Positions 34,558 to 43,745 of a stretch of 64,000 nt of DNA are shown piece after piece. The DNA is taken from NCBI RefSeq assembly GCF_026262505.1, contig NC_067205.1, positions 17,112,001 through 17,176,000 of the forward strand. The letters run 5' to 3'. Both the position numbers and the translations under genes were made by a program. The DNA is from Trichomonas vaginalis G3. Lineage: Eukaryota; Parabasalia; Trichomonadida; Trichomonadidae. The notes beneath the pieces are model-generated. The model searched no databases and was not told where the DNA came from. It was given only the letters and a program-made list of their open reading frames with translations. The number at the start of each line of letters is the position of its first letter. Positions within the stretch are counted from its first letter, which is position 1.

Positions 34558-34822
34558 TCCTTCCATCCGACAGGAAAATATTTTCCCGACAACTGGAAAA
34601 AATTTTCCGAGCAAGGAAAAAGTTTTCCCGACGAACAGGAAGAACTCTTCCAGTTGTCCGTCCCGTTAAACCATTCAAATTTTATTGAGAACTTTTGGTC
34701 GAACTTCAGAAAAAGTTTTTCCTTCCAACAGAAAAAGTTTTTCCATCCGACAGGAAAAAATTTTCCATCCGACAGGAAAAGTTCTTCCTTCCGACAGGAA
34801 AAGTTCTTCCTTCCGACAGGAC
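34558..34822. repeat. ~23-bp tandem repeats with internal palindromes
   Basis: Imperfect copies of TTCCATCCGACAGGAAAAA, each containing GGAAAA...TTTTCC dyads, lie just upstream of the 118-aa Pro/Gln-rich ORF. The last three units are nearly identical. The pattern could be an iterated protein-binding site or a simple expansion. Confidence 0.7.
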
Positions 34823-34830
34823 ACAAACGA

Positions 34831-35187
34831 ATGTCCCACGTCCCACCAACCGAGTCCATTCCCAAACCAGAGGAACCTAAAGAACCACAACAGTCTCCTC
34901 AGCAACCTCAGTTCCAGCAAGTACCTCCGAATTTCTACCAATTTCCACCTCAAGGTTACTACCCACCACAAGGCTTCCCGAACTACCCTCCTCAGCCTAT
35001 GCCTTACTTCCCCAACCCTTGGATGTTCCAGCAAGCTCCACCCCAGCAATTCCAATCTCAGTCCAAATCGAAGAGAGACCAAGAGTTCGAAGAAGGTCTG
35101 AACCGTTTACGCAAAGATTATGCCACAGCCCCAATTGAGAGAAAGTTGTTCCCGGACCCAAAAATAATGTTTAGGGTAGATGGTTAG
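34831..35187 (+). CDS. Pro/Gln-rich protein (118 aa)
   Basis: ATG 34831 (M-S-H-V-P-P-T-E-S) is chosen over the longer frame from 34654, because that frame only translates the upstream tandem repeat. Residues ~10-75 are Pro/Gln/Tyr-rich (P-P-Q-G-Y-Y-P-P-Q-G-F type); a charged C-terminal segment follows (R-D-Q-E-F-E-E-G-L-N-R-L). The stop lies inside a GGTTAGATCTAACC repeat block, so the cassette repeat has supplied the end of the gene. Its low-complexity style resembles the Pro/Gln stretch of the large structural protein. Function unknown. Confidence 0.55.
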   Translation: MSHVPPTESIPKPEEPKEPQQSPQQPQFQQVPPNFYQFPPQGYYPPQGFPNYPPQPMPYFPNPWMFQQAPPQQFQSQSKSKRDQEFEEGLNRLRKDYATAPIERKLFPDPKIMFRVDG

Positions 35188-35673
35188 ATCTAACCTCATT
35201 TCTAACACGTTTTCTAACCTCTTGAATTTTCATGACTTCTTCGTAAATGTTTTGTCAAGACTTCTTCGTAAAGAGTGTAAAGGACCCAAAAATAATGTTT
35301 AGGGTAGATGGTTAGATCTAACCTCATTTCTACCCTCATTTCTACCCTCTTGAATTTTCATGAATTTCCTTAAGATAGAAAAAATAAAGTTAGTTTTATT
35401 TTTTTATTTTGTATAAAAGATATGATTTCAGGGATTTTTTTGACGAAGTGTAAATCTTCACTTCGTCAAAAAATAACAGTTATCTAATGAAAAAGTGTCA
35501 TTTTTTCATTTGACGAGAATGTCGGGTAGATGGTTAGATCTAACCTCATTTCTACCCTCATTTCTACCCTCTTGAATTTTCATGACTTCTTCGTAAATGT
35601 TTTGTCAAGACTTCTTCGTAATGAGTGTAAAGGACCCAAAAATATAATTTAGGGTAGATGGTTAGATCTAACC
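35182..35673. repeat. four GGTTAGATCTAACC palindrome blocks
   Basis: Perfect 14-bp palindromes at 35182-35195, 35310-35323, 35532-35545 and 35660-35673. Each sits in a longer unit, GGGTAGATGGTTAGATC continuing TAACCTCATTTCTA, and is followed by CTCTTGAATTTTCATGA. The order of unit copies alternates with fragments of the gene-start region of the neighbouring cassette. Confidence 0.9.
35435..35473. repeat. long hairpin TTTTTGACGAAGTG...CACTTCGTCAAAAA
   Basis: A 15-bp stem with an 8-nt loop. It directly follows a copy of the cassette leader and its first three codons (ATGATTTCA at 35421). The same hairpin recurs at 40431-40468. Confidence 0.8.
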
Positions 35674-35778
35674 TCATTTCTACCCTCATTTCTACCCTCT
35701 TGAATTTTCATGAATTTTCCCGAAATAAAAAATAAAGTTAGTTTTATTTTTTTTATTTTTTTATTTTGTATAAAAGAT

Positions 35779-36717
35779 ATGATTTCAACAATCGGCACAA
35801 CAACAATTCAAACAACAGCACCAAACTCGTTAGTCATGAATCCAACATCTATGTTAGTAGAGATGAAAAGCTTCATTCCTTCTTCATATACTTTTGAAAC
35901 AGAAATCCAGAAGATAAAGCAAGAACTTTTAACATGTAATTTAGACTGTAGTGCGAAAGATGAAACAAATGAACAGTATCTTTATGAAATGCAGGACCTC
36001 ATCGACCATTTGCCTAAACTACCTGAAATCCAACAACAAAAACTAACTATTCCTGAATTCGACGAAATTGAAGTGAAACCAACTGACTCAGTAGAAATAA
36101 AGAAGTTCATTCGTAAGGTAAACTATGAGTTTCTAGGATTTCATTGCAACCATAAGGTTATGGACAAAGATGGCGACATGGTATATAAGAACATCTCTGA
36201 CATATATAAATCTGAAGAATTTAAGACCTACGACAACTTTGTTTCGTTAGTTGCTGAATGTGTATGGCAGATAAGAGATAAAGATAGAAGAGGCAAAGTA
36301 TGGAACAAACAAATAAGACCCGCTATGTTTGAGATGAAGAGAGCAATTGACGCTTTAGTTGTTTTAGCTGGTTTTATTTCAATGTATAACGCAAAAATGA
36401 ACCCGCAATGTTCTAAATGTAAAGCAGCAATGAGGAAATATAACTACTCCGTCAAAGAGATAGAACGTATGAGAAACGACTATGCAGACTTAAAGAAAGA
36501 AGCAGAAAAACCAGCAGAAGATAAAATGGACATGTTAGAATTTCTGAACAAAAACTATCCAACAGCAGAAGATTTCCTTCTATCTGACGTCAAGAAGAAA
36601 TATAAAGAAACTTTCGGCATTGTTAAAACATTCGATGTACTAAAAGAAGAAATAGAAGCTACAAAACTGTTTAAAGTCTCACGAATTCATAACGTTTACC
36701 ATGTAAAACGCTTATAA
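35779..36717 (+). CDS. cassette protein (312 aa), hypothetical
   Basis: ATG 35779 (M-I-S-T-I-G-T-T-T) is preferred over an ATG-like start at 35710, which would translate the AT hairpin leader shared with other element genes. The N-terminus is Thr/Ser-rich; residues ~25-120 are acidic and helical; a middle domain (F-L-G-F-H-C-N-H-K-V, then C-x-x-C in N-P-Q-C-S-K-C-K) may bind zinc. A coiled-coil stretch and a C-terminal helix-rich module (D-V-K-K-K-Y-K-E-T-F-G-I-V-K-T-F) follow. The whole gene is flanked by inverted GGTTAGATCTAACC repeats and occurs again at 39212-40148. Function unknown; DNA binding is a guess. Confidence 0.7.
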   Translation: MISTIGTTTIQTTAPNSLVMNPTSMLVEMKSFIPSSYTFETEIQKIKQELLTCNLDCSAKDETNEQYLYEMQDLIDHLPKLPEIQQQKLTIPEFDEIEVKPTDSVEIKKFIRKVNYEFLGFHCNHKVMDKDGDMVYKNISDIYKSEEFKTYDNFVSLVAECVWQIRDKDRRGKVWNKQIRPAMFEMKRAIDALVVLAGFISMYNAKMNPQCSKCKAAMRKYNYSVKEIERMRNDYADLKKEAEKPAEDKMDMLEFLNKNYPTAEDFLLSDVKKKYKETFGIVKTFDVLKEEIEATKLFKVSRIHNVYHVKRL

Positions 36718-36749
36718 AATAACTGGGGTAGAAAAGAGGGTAGAAATGA

Positions 36750-37229
36750 GGTTAGATCTAACCATCTACCCTAAAATATATTTTTGGTCATTTACAATGA
36801 AGTCTTGAAAATTCATGAGTTTTGTGTGTTTTAGACCATGTTAGAAAAGAGGTTAGAAAACAGGTGAGATCTAACATGCTAACATAAAATATATTTTTGG
36901 TCATTTACAATGAAGTCTTGACAAAAACTATCCAACAGCAGAAGATTTCCTTCTATCTGACGTCAAGAAGAAATATAAAGAAACTTTCGGCATTGTTAAA
37001 ACATTCGATGTACTAAAAGAAGAAATAGAAGCTACAAAACTGTTTAGAGTCTCACGAATTCATAACGTTTACCATGTAAAACGCTTATAAAATAACTGGG
37101 GTAGAAAAGAGGTGAGAAAACAGGTGAGATCTAACCATCTACCCTAAAATATATTTTTGCTGAAAAATGACCAAATTTCATGAGTTTTGTGTGTTTTAGA
37201 CCATGTTAGAAAACAGGTGAGATCTAACA
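36750..37229. repeat. four GGT(T/G)AGATCTAAC palindrome blocks
   Basis: Copies at 36750-36763 (perfect), 36863-36876, 37123-37136 and 37216-37229 (GGTGAGATCTAAC variants). The first lies in the inverted orientation relative to those before the 312-aa gene, giving the cassette inverted-repeat flanks. Confidence 0.85.
36922..37090 (+). pseudogene. duplicated 3' end of the 312-aa cassette gene
   Basis: A 169-bp copy of 36549-36717 (last ~55 codons plus stop), differing by about one base. It sits between palindrome blocks, as if produced by recombination between them. A shorter fragment of the same end recurs near 40297-40330. Confidence 0.85.
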
Positions 37230-37350
37230 TTCTAACATAAACTTTATTTTTGCTGAATTCAGCAACAAATTTCATGAATTTCCTTAAGACAGAAAAAATA
37301 AAGTTAGTTTTATTTTTATTTATTTTTTTATTTTGTATGTAAGAACAGAA

Positions 37351-37958
37351 ATGACAAACATTGAGTTTGAAACAGTTAGAAAGATAGACAATGACACCAA
37401 AGTGGTTAGAATAGGTGATTTAAACGTAAGATACTCAAAGAAATACAACAAATATTCTTTGTCAGACATTATATCTCCATCTGGAAAGAAAACAAAGGAC
37501 TGGGTTAGAATTGCTTTAGTCAGAAAAATTTGACAAGAAATCCTGAGCTTATGATATCGGTAAGATTCTATGGAACTGCAGCATATCTCATTGACAAAAG
37601 TCTTATACCAATAGTTTTGTTATGGTTAGACCAGTTGTTGGATATAACTTCATAACATATGGTTCATTCGATACGGAACGTTGCAGTGAAGGCTTACTTT
37701 ACATCGTTCAGAAACGAAGGACTTCAACACAAAAGATATAAGATAGGAAGAACATATAATATAACTCTAAGATATGACAGTACAGTCAATAGAGTCAAGG
37801 TTGTGTTTGTTAATGATATGAGAGCTGCAGAAACAGAACTACTTGAAAAGTTTGAGAAAATATATGGTGCTCCCATAAAAGGTAAAGAAACGTTTGAAGT
37901 AGATGAGATAGATAAAGCTATAAAATTATTTGACGAAGTTGCTGAAAAATACATGTAA
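37351..37958 (+). pseudogene. KilA-N-like plus T5orf172/GIY-YIG-like protein (frameshifted)
   Basis: ATG 37351 follows the common AAAATAAAG-TTAGTTTTATTTT hairpin leader. The first frame reads R-Y-S-K-K-Y-N-K-Y-S-L-S-D, a KilA-N-type N-terminus, until 37533. A second frame (37659-37958) has Y-K-I-G-R-T-Y-N and A-A-E-T-E-L-L-E-K-F...K-G-K-E-T-F-E-V, the usual motifs of the T5orf172/MUG113 branch of GIY-YIG-like domains. Between them the frame changes at least twice. KilA-N proteins with such C-terminal domains are typical of large DNA viruses and phages and act as regulators or nucleases. This is a pattern match only. Confidence 0.45.
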
Positions 37959-38047
37959 AGCGTTTATTTTTGGTCTTTTGTGAAAGTCAGAAAATAACGC
38001 TAATTTTTTTATAAAATATTTTTTTTATTTTGTATGTAAAGACAGAT

Positions 38048-38862
38048 ATGTCAACAACAGAGAACACAACAACTGCTATCGTTCATGAAGCTATAAATGA
38101 AGAATATGAGTACATACAGTTTAACAAACAACTCCGTCTCATTCGTTCGGTCAAAGACGATATGTACCAGATGCAAAGTATTTTGACAGCATGTTTTGCT
38201 CCAGATACATACAGACGATTGGTTCAAAAACCAAAGCACACAAGAACTTTTGAGCGAAGCACAGCGAGACCGACTTTTTTCGGGGTCGCCTAAAACTCAT
38301 GAAAATCGTAAAAATTTGCCAAATGGTTTGAGAGGTTGGTATGTACATAGACTTCTTGTAAATGCTGTTGCAATGTGGGCTTCGCCTCGTTATGCTTGGT
38401 ATATTTACAGACTTCTTGACGAAATTCATAGACAAGAACGTGAAAGATGGAAAAAAGCTTCAAGCAAAAGATGAAGTCATTGAAGCAAAAGACAAAAGCA
38501 TTCAGAAAAGAATACCACGTTCGGTACCAAAGGAAAGGAAAAGAACTATAAGTATATGATTTATACTGAAGAGTGGAAAATGAAGAAGAAGAGATATGGT
38601 TATGTTGCATTTAGTCAGAAGAAACAACAAAAGCTTTTACGACCTTGCTAAGATTTACAAATCTGACAGAAATTGGTTCTATCGCGAAAACTTACCGATT
38701 TCAATGACACCGAATGAAGATGTGAAACAAATAGTTCAAGATACGTTACCTCAAACACACTATGATATTAAAGGTTGTACAATACTTACATTCAAAGAAG
38801 ACTTACCGCTACTGAAAGAAAAAATAACAGAGTATTTTGACAACTTCAAACAAGCAGAGTAA
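38048..38862 (+). pseudogene. KilA-N domain (Bro-like) protein, frameshifted
   Basis: Starts at ATG 38048 (M-S-T-T-E-N). The parts lie in several frames, ending with 38596-38862. A KilA-N signature is clear in 38196-38474: L-P-N-G-L-R-G-W-Y-V-H-R-L-L-V-N-A-V-A-M-W-A-S-P-R-Y, followed by a coiled coil and a C-terminal module with N-L-P-I-S-M-T-P-N. In viruses such proteins bind DNA and act as regulators. A copy lies at 32877-33722. Both copies are shifted, but not obviously at the same sites, so a working gene may exist in the true sequence. Confidence 0.6.
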
Positions 38863-38945
38863 ATGAACCATTTATTTTTCAAGCTTGACTTTTTACAATT
38901 TGAATTTTGTTGCTGAATTCAGTAAAAATATAATTTAGGGTAGAA

Positions 38946-39105
38946 GGTTAGATCTAACCTCATTTCTACCCTCTTGAATTTTCATGAATTTTATATATTA
39001 ATGTTTTCGTTATGCCACTTTGTGCCGTCAGTCAGTCAGTCAGTCAGTCAGTTTAGGAAATTTACACCAAAAAATAATGTTTAGGGTAGAAGGTTAGATC
39101 TAACC
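38946..39105. repeat. two GGTTAGATCTAACC palindromes plus a CAGT microsatellite
   Basis: Palindromes at 38946-38959 and 39092-39105 flank a (CAGT)n run at about 39030-39053. They form the left border of the second 312-aa cassette. Confidence 0.85.
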
Positions 39106-39211
39106 TGTTTTCTACCCTCATTTCTACCCTCTTGAATTTTCATGAATTTTCCCGAAATAAAAAATAAAGTTAGTTTTATTTTTTTTTATTTTTTTATTTT
39201 GTATAAAAGAT

Positions 39212-40148
39212 ATGATTTCAACAATCGGCACAACAACAATTCAAACAACAGCACCAAATCGTTAGTCATGAATCCTACGTCTATGTTAGTAGAAATGAAA
39301 AGCTTCATTCCTTCTTCATATACTTTTGAAACAGAAATCCAGAAGATAAAGCAAGAACTTTTAACAAGTAATTTAGACTGTAGTGCGAAAGATGAAACAA
39401 ATGAACAGTATCTTTATGAAATGGAGGACATTATTGACCATTTGCCTAAACTACCTGAAATTCAGCAACAAAAACTAACCATTCCTGAATTCGACGAAAT
39501 TGAAGTCAAAGCAACTGACTCAGTAGAAATAAAGAAGTTCATACGAAAGGTAAATTATGAATTCCTTGGTTTTCATTGCAACCATAAAGTTATGGAAAAG
39601 ATTGCGACATGGTATATAAGAACATCTCTGACATATATAAATCGGGGGAGTTTAAGACATACGACAACTTTGTTTCATTAGTTGCAGAATGTGTATGGCA
39701 GATAAGAGATGAAGATAGAAGAGGTAAAGTATGGAATAAACAGATAAAACCAGCAGCTTTTGAGTTAAAGAAAACCATTGACGCCTTAGTTGTTCTAGCA
39801 GGTAAGGTTTCAGAATATAACGCAAAAATGAACCCGCAATGTTCTAAATGTAAAGCAGCAATGAGGAAATATAACTACTCCGTCAAAGAGATAGAAAGAA
39901 TGAGAAACGACTATGCAGACTTAAAGAAAGAAGCAGAAAAACCAGCAGAAAATAAAATGGACATGTTAGAATTTCTGAACAAAAACTATCCAACAGCAGA
40001 AGATTTCCTTCTATCTGACGTCAAGAAGAAGTATAAAGAAACTTTCGGTATCGTTAAAACATTCGATGTACTTAAAAGAAGAAATAGAAGCTACGAAACT
40101 GTTTAGAGTCTCACGAATTCATAACGTTTACCATGTGAAACGCTTATA
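39212..40148 (+). pseudogene. second copy of the 312-aa cassette gene, frameshifted
   Basis: Close copy of 35779-36717, including the leader hairpin and flanking palindromes. Frame changes occur near 39255, 39600 and 40070, all single-base. Substitutions, some silent, show it is a genuine second copy and not an assembly echo. It has no counterpart in the left arm, where the KilA-N and ATPase genes are adjacent, so the cassette entered only the right arm or was lost from the left. Confidence 0.75.
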
Positions 40149-40180
40149 AAATAACTGGGGTAGAAAAAGGGTAGAAATGA

Positions 40181-40372
40181 GGTTAGATCTAACCTTTCTA
40201 CCCTAAACATTATTTTTGCTGAATTCAGCAACAAAATTCTGAGTAAAATAATTTTTAGGGCATGGTCAAACCGTTGGAGTTTTCACAAAATTTAAAAAAT
40301 AACGTTTACCATGTAAAACGCTTATAAAATAACTGGGGTAGAAAGGAGGGTAGAAATAGGTTAGATCTAACC
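40181..40372. repeat. two GGTTAGATCTAACC palindromes, right border of cassette 2
   Basis: Perfect palindromes at 40181-40194 and 40359-40372, in inverted orientation relative to those at 38946-39105. Between them lies a short repeated piece of the cassette gene's 3' end. Confidence 0.85.
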
Positions 40373-40430
40373 TTCTACCCTAAACATTATTTTGCTGAAT
40401 TCAGCAACAAAATTCTTGATTTCAGGGATT

Positions 40431-40468
40431 TTTTTGACGAAGTGCAAACCTTCACTTCGTCAAAAAAA
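40431..40468. repeat. second GACGAAGTG...CACTTCGTC hairpin
   Basis: Same stem as 35435-35473 with a different loop, again preceded by GATTTCAGGGA. Confidence 0.8.
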
Positions 40469-40639
40469 TGGCATATGCTTGCTTCCCTCGGAAAACGAGA
40501 GAAGAGATTCCGTATGAAAACAGTGAAGAACAGCGAGTAAGTAAAAAACTTAGTCGCCAAAACTCTATGAAAAACGTGAAAAATAACAGAGTATTTTTGA
40601 CAACTTCAAACAAGTTAGGTAAATGAACTCTTTTATTTT

Positions 40640-41514
40640 TCAAGCTTGACTTTTTACAATTTGAACTTTGTTTGCGTAGATATGAATTCTGAAAGAAGTA
40701 TGAGGGTCTTGTATGACTTTGTACTTCTCCCATAGTTCATGTCTGTCAAAACTTACCTGCCATGGACTCTTTCATAAGTTCCATGAAATCGTCGTCGGAC
40801 AATCCGCGGGAAAAGTATAATGTCAGTAAGTATTCTTTTAACATCCTTACTTAAACTCTTTGCTGTCTGTACACAAATGACAACTGAGATGTTAAAGTGT
40901 CTGAGCTTCTTAAGAATTCGACACATGTCTTGTTCTCTATTCTTTAACAAAGATGAAAAGCAAAGTCATCTAAGATAAGAAAGACATCCTATGAGGGTAA
41001 GTCTTCCAATCGTAAGATTGCAATTTCTTCGAAATGTATTCTATCTCTTTCTGTTTGTTTCTGAAGTGTTTCTTCTCTAATATTCTCTGCATTTCCTCAT
41101 TGGGTCTTTAAACTTAGAATTTATATACTCATTTATAGCATTGTACTTCAAAACTCTTCTTGGTACTTCTTTATCCAATCAACAACTCAGAGTCTTTATA
41201 ACATACTAACTTAGACTTCTTTATAATATCTTTGAACGAATTGACGGTTTGGTCAAATTGACCAGAAGTACTACAAATGACAACTAACTCATAGAATGGG
41301 TTCTTCTCATCTAGTTCTTGTTGTTGTGCAGCCATTTTAAGATAAGTGAAAGTCTTACCCGACCCAGTGGTGCAATTAGACCTGTTATACCATTCTGAGC
41401 AAATAAGAACTTGTCATGTATAGGTTTTATCTGAGCATTTTCTAACTTCCTCTTGTCTTGTTTAAAACATTCTCAAATTTCTTGTCAATGTCAGCAAACT
41501 TTTTTTTCTAACAT
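40640..41514 (-). pseudogene. A32-like (FtsK/HerA) genome-packaging ATPase, frameshifted
   Basis: ATG 41514, stop 40640-40642. Reading across frames gives K-P-I-H-D-K-F-L-F, G-S-G-K-T-F-T-Y as a P-loop (Walker A) near 41365, V-V-I-C-S-T-S-G-Q-F-D, and a Walker B L-I-L-D-D-F near 40960-40980. This is the known layout of A32-like ATPases that pump DNA into virion capsids. Single-base indels and in-frame stops interrupt it at several places. The left copy is at 31968-32864. Calling the gene dead is not safe, because indels cluster where the assembly may be weak. Confidence 0.65.
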
Positions 41515-41550
41515 ATTTTTAGAAAAATTAAAATTTTTATCTTTTAGAAA

Positions 41551-42002
41551 ATGTCTAGCGATTTCGCTATCTATATTCGAGACAAGCTTTTCGACAGCAA
41601 AACATCTGTCGACCATAAAATCTTACATAGTGTAAACAAGAAAGGTGAATTTGTTCTAAAGTTCTGTTTCTGGGAATATGACAAGAACCATAAAACATTA
41701 GGCAGAGAAGTCTTAAAATTTGTCAATGACAGACTTGTTGACAGAGATGACGCCTCTTGGAAAGATGAAGTCCAACAAAATTTCTTAGAATGCAAAGAAG
41801 ACACATGCGCTGTTCTTGAAGATGAATAGAAAACAGAATAGATGAGCTATTAAAGGACAAAAGAACTTTTACATAAAATAGTTGCGCCAAATTTGACATA
41901 ACTCCACCAGAAAAGAAGAAGAAAGAAAAGAAAGAAAAGAAAGTAGAAGAAGAGAAGAAAGAATCTGAACCAGTTCCAGAGAAAAAGAAATTTGACATGT
42001 AA
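41551..42002 (+). pseudogene. ~150-aa element protein with Lys/Glu-rich tail
   Basis: ATG 41551, diverging from the ATPase gene with 36 bp between starts. The first 92 codons are open (M-S-S-D-F-A-I-Y-I-R-D-K-L-F), with a V-L-K-F-C-F-W-E-Y-D strand in the middle. One frame change near 41825-41880 leads to a K/E-rich tail ending F-D-M-stop at 42000-42002. It converges on the next gene across a perfect AT palindrome. Family not recognised. Confidence 0.55.
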
Positions 42003-42020
42003 AAATAAAATTTTATTTTT
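42001..42020. terminator. 20-bp perfect AT palindrome between convergent stops
   Basis: AAAAATAAAATTTTATTTTT. It overlaps both TAA stop codons of the converging genes (42000-42002 and 42019-42021). A shared 3'-end/polyadenylation hairpin is inferred. Confidence 0.55.
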
Positions 42021-42437
42021 AGAACATTTCTGGGTCAATGTCAATGTTCTCTTCCTCTTTAGGAGCAAACACTGGCTTAGACTCTAAAATCTTTTTACCC
42101 AATTTACCTTGAACTTCAACTATCTTAGACTCATAATATTCATAGTCGTCTGCTTTCTTTGGTTCATTAAGGTATAACAAGTTTGTATGCTTTGCCTTCT
42201 TTAAGGTTTGAGAACCTTCTGTCAAAACTTTCTTTGACTGTTAACAAACCTTCTATGTCTAAGTCTTCAAATTTCGCACCATTTTTAGTCACAATAGCAA
42301 ACTTAACTGGTTCGATGTTCCAAACTTTGCTGAATGAAGACTTTTCAAAATGTAGAAGTAAACATTCAAATATGTGAATGGGTCTAGTTCTTCTTTAAGT
42401 CCTGACATGTACTTGTTTACTGAGATGAATTTGCCAT
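42019..42437 (-). pseudogene. ~140-aa element protein, acidic C-terminus
   Basis: Probably starts at ATG 42437; relative to the left copy one A is missing just after it, which puts the ATG out of frame. Segments F-I-S-V-N-K-Y-M-S-G-L-K-E-E-L-D and K-F-A-I-V-T-K-N-G-A-K-F-E-D-L are readable, then 42019-42225 in one frame ending D-I-D-P-E-M-F. It follows the helicase gene downstream on the same strand. A small single-domain beta-rich protein is likely, perhaps ssDNA-binding by position next to a helicase, but no motif proves it. Confidence 0.5.
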
Positions 42438-42452
42438 CTTTTTCTATCGGAT

Positions 42453-42468
42453 AAAAAAATATTTTTTT
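42453..42468. terminator. AT palindrome after the helicase gene
   Basis: AAAAAAATATTTTTTT lies seven bases beyond the helicase stop (42475-42477) on the minus strand and before the next ATG. The left-arm copy near 31000 has the same form. Confidence 0.45.
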
Positions 42469-42474
42469 TAAAAT

Positions 42475-43712
42475 TTACTCATAAAAAATTTTCTTTGTAT
42501 ATACACCATTCTGAACATCTAAAAGACTTTTGACATTTGCCAAGAATGTTCGTTTTAGACGCTGTCATATAACCATATTCTTGACAATATTGTTTATACG
42601 AATCGTACAATGACCTTTCATCTAATGACACAAAGTCAGTTTCATCTATGAACAGTTCATATACACTTCTTGTTTGCTTCTAACAATGTTTGTCTCTCTT
42701 CGGTATGTGGAATTTGTCTTGGATTGAACTTTGAAATATCTAATGTCATAAAATATGAGAACAAGTGGTTGTAAAAGTCAGATGTCAAAGTTTCTGCTAA
42801 GTCGTCAAAATATTCTGTATCTTGCATATGAAGCTTCTGACGTCTGACAACTACATATCTTCTGTCAGAACTTTCTAACTTCATCGGAACAGCATTGTTT
42901 GAAACCATAATGAAGTTTGCAAACATTTTCACAAACTCTTTGGTCTTTATACTTTCTTTCAACAACTCCAACTTTATCTGTTATAAGACTCTTCAAAGCA
43001 TCTGAGTTTAAAACTTTTGTTGTATCTATACTTTGAAGTTCATTGCAAACTATAAGTTTCATATTCTCTATTGAGGAGTTAAACTTGCCACAGATGTTTT
43101 CTAAGTTTGTCATATTCGGGTTCGAATAGCCCTCTAACAGTTTGCACAAAATATCTGTAAAGAATGTGTTCTTACCAGTTCCTTGTTTTCCAATTATAAT
43201 GAGAGCAGTTTCATTTTTAGCACTTGGATGTTGTAAGATGTTTGCAAACCAACATAAGATATACTCATAGACTCTTTCGTTTCCATTGCATATAATTTCT
43301 TTGACATGGTCTAACCAAGCTTCTATAATATTTCTTTCCATTCTACTTGTTCGTATTTATATCCAGTGAAGATAGAATAGAAGTTTGGAGAAGGTGTATA
43401 GAACTTTATACCTCGAACTGAAAAATCTTCTAACTTTGACAATAAGATATCCCAAGCATCTAACATCTTCATGCCAACTTGTACAACTTTTATTTTCTTA
43501 AGTTTCTGTCTACATTCTTGTTCTGAAACTATTGTCGCTTTAGGTTTGTTAAAGACTACATCCCATTCTTTCATAACATAACATTCTGGGGCAGAGTCGA
43601 CATAAATGACTAAACGTTTCAAATTCTCGACTGCTTTGTTATAGTCTCGAAATGGACACATATTTCTGAATGCTTGGAAGTCATAAAAATCTGAAACATC
43701 TATTCTGTACAT
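42475..43712 (-). pseudogene. SF3/D5-like replicative helicase, two frameshifts
   Basis: ATG 43712 (M-Y-R-I-D-V-S-D-F), stop at 42475-42477; about 410 aa in all. The frame changes near 43335 and 42925 and again close to the C-terminus. Superfamily 3 motifs: Walker A G-K-Q-G-T-G-K-N-T-F; a Walker B-like M-K-L-I-V-C-N-E-L; motif C/sensor F-I-M-V-S-N-N-A-V-P-M; and an arginine-bearing D-R-R-Y-V-V-V. D5/SF3 helicases unwind viral DNA for replication. The ~130-residue N-terminal region shows no clear primase motif. PLVs and virophages typically carry such a helicase. Copy at 29764-30992. Confidence 0.7.
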
Positions 43713-43721
43713 TTTTATAAA

Positions 43722-43745
43722 AATAAAAAAAATATTTTTTTTATT
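43722..43745. terminator. 24-bp perfect AT palindrome
   Basis: AATAAAAAAAATATTTTTTTTATT overlaps the stop of the 158-aa gene (43741-43743) and lies 9 bp before the helicase ATG on the minus strand. Confidence 0.55.

Noticed and set aside
35710-35778. Hydrophobic N-terminal extension (signal-peptide-like) on the 312-aa protein
   Set aside because: It is translation of the AT-rich leader hairpin shared with other genes of the element; the ATG at 35779 is a better start.
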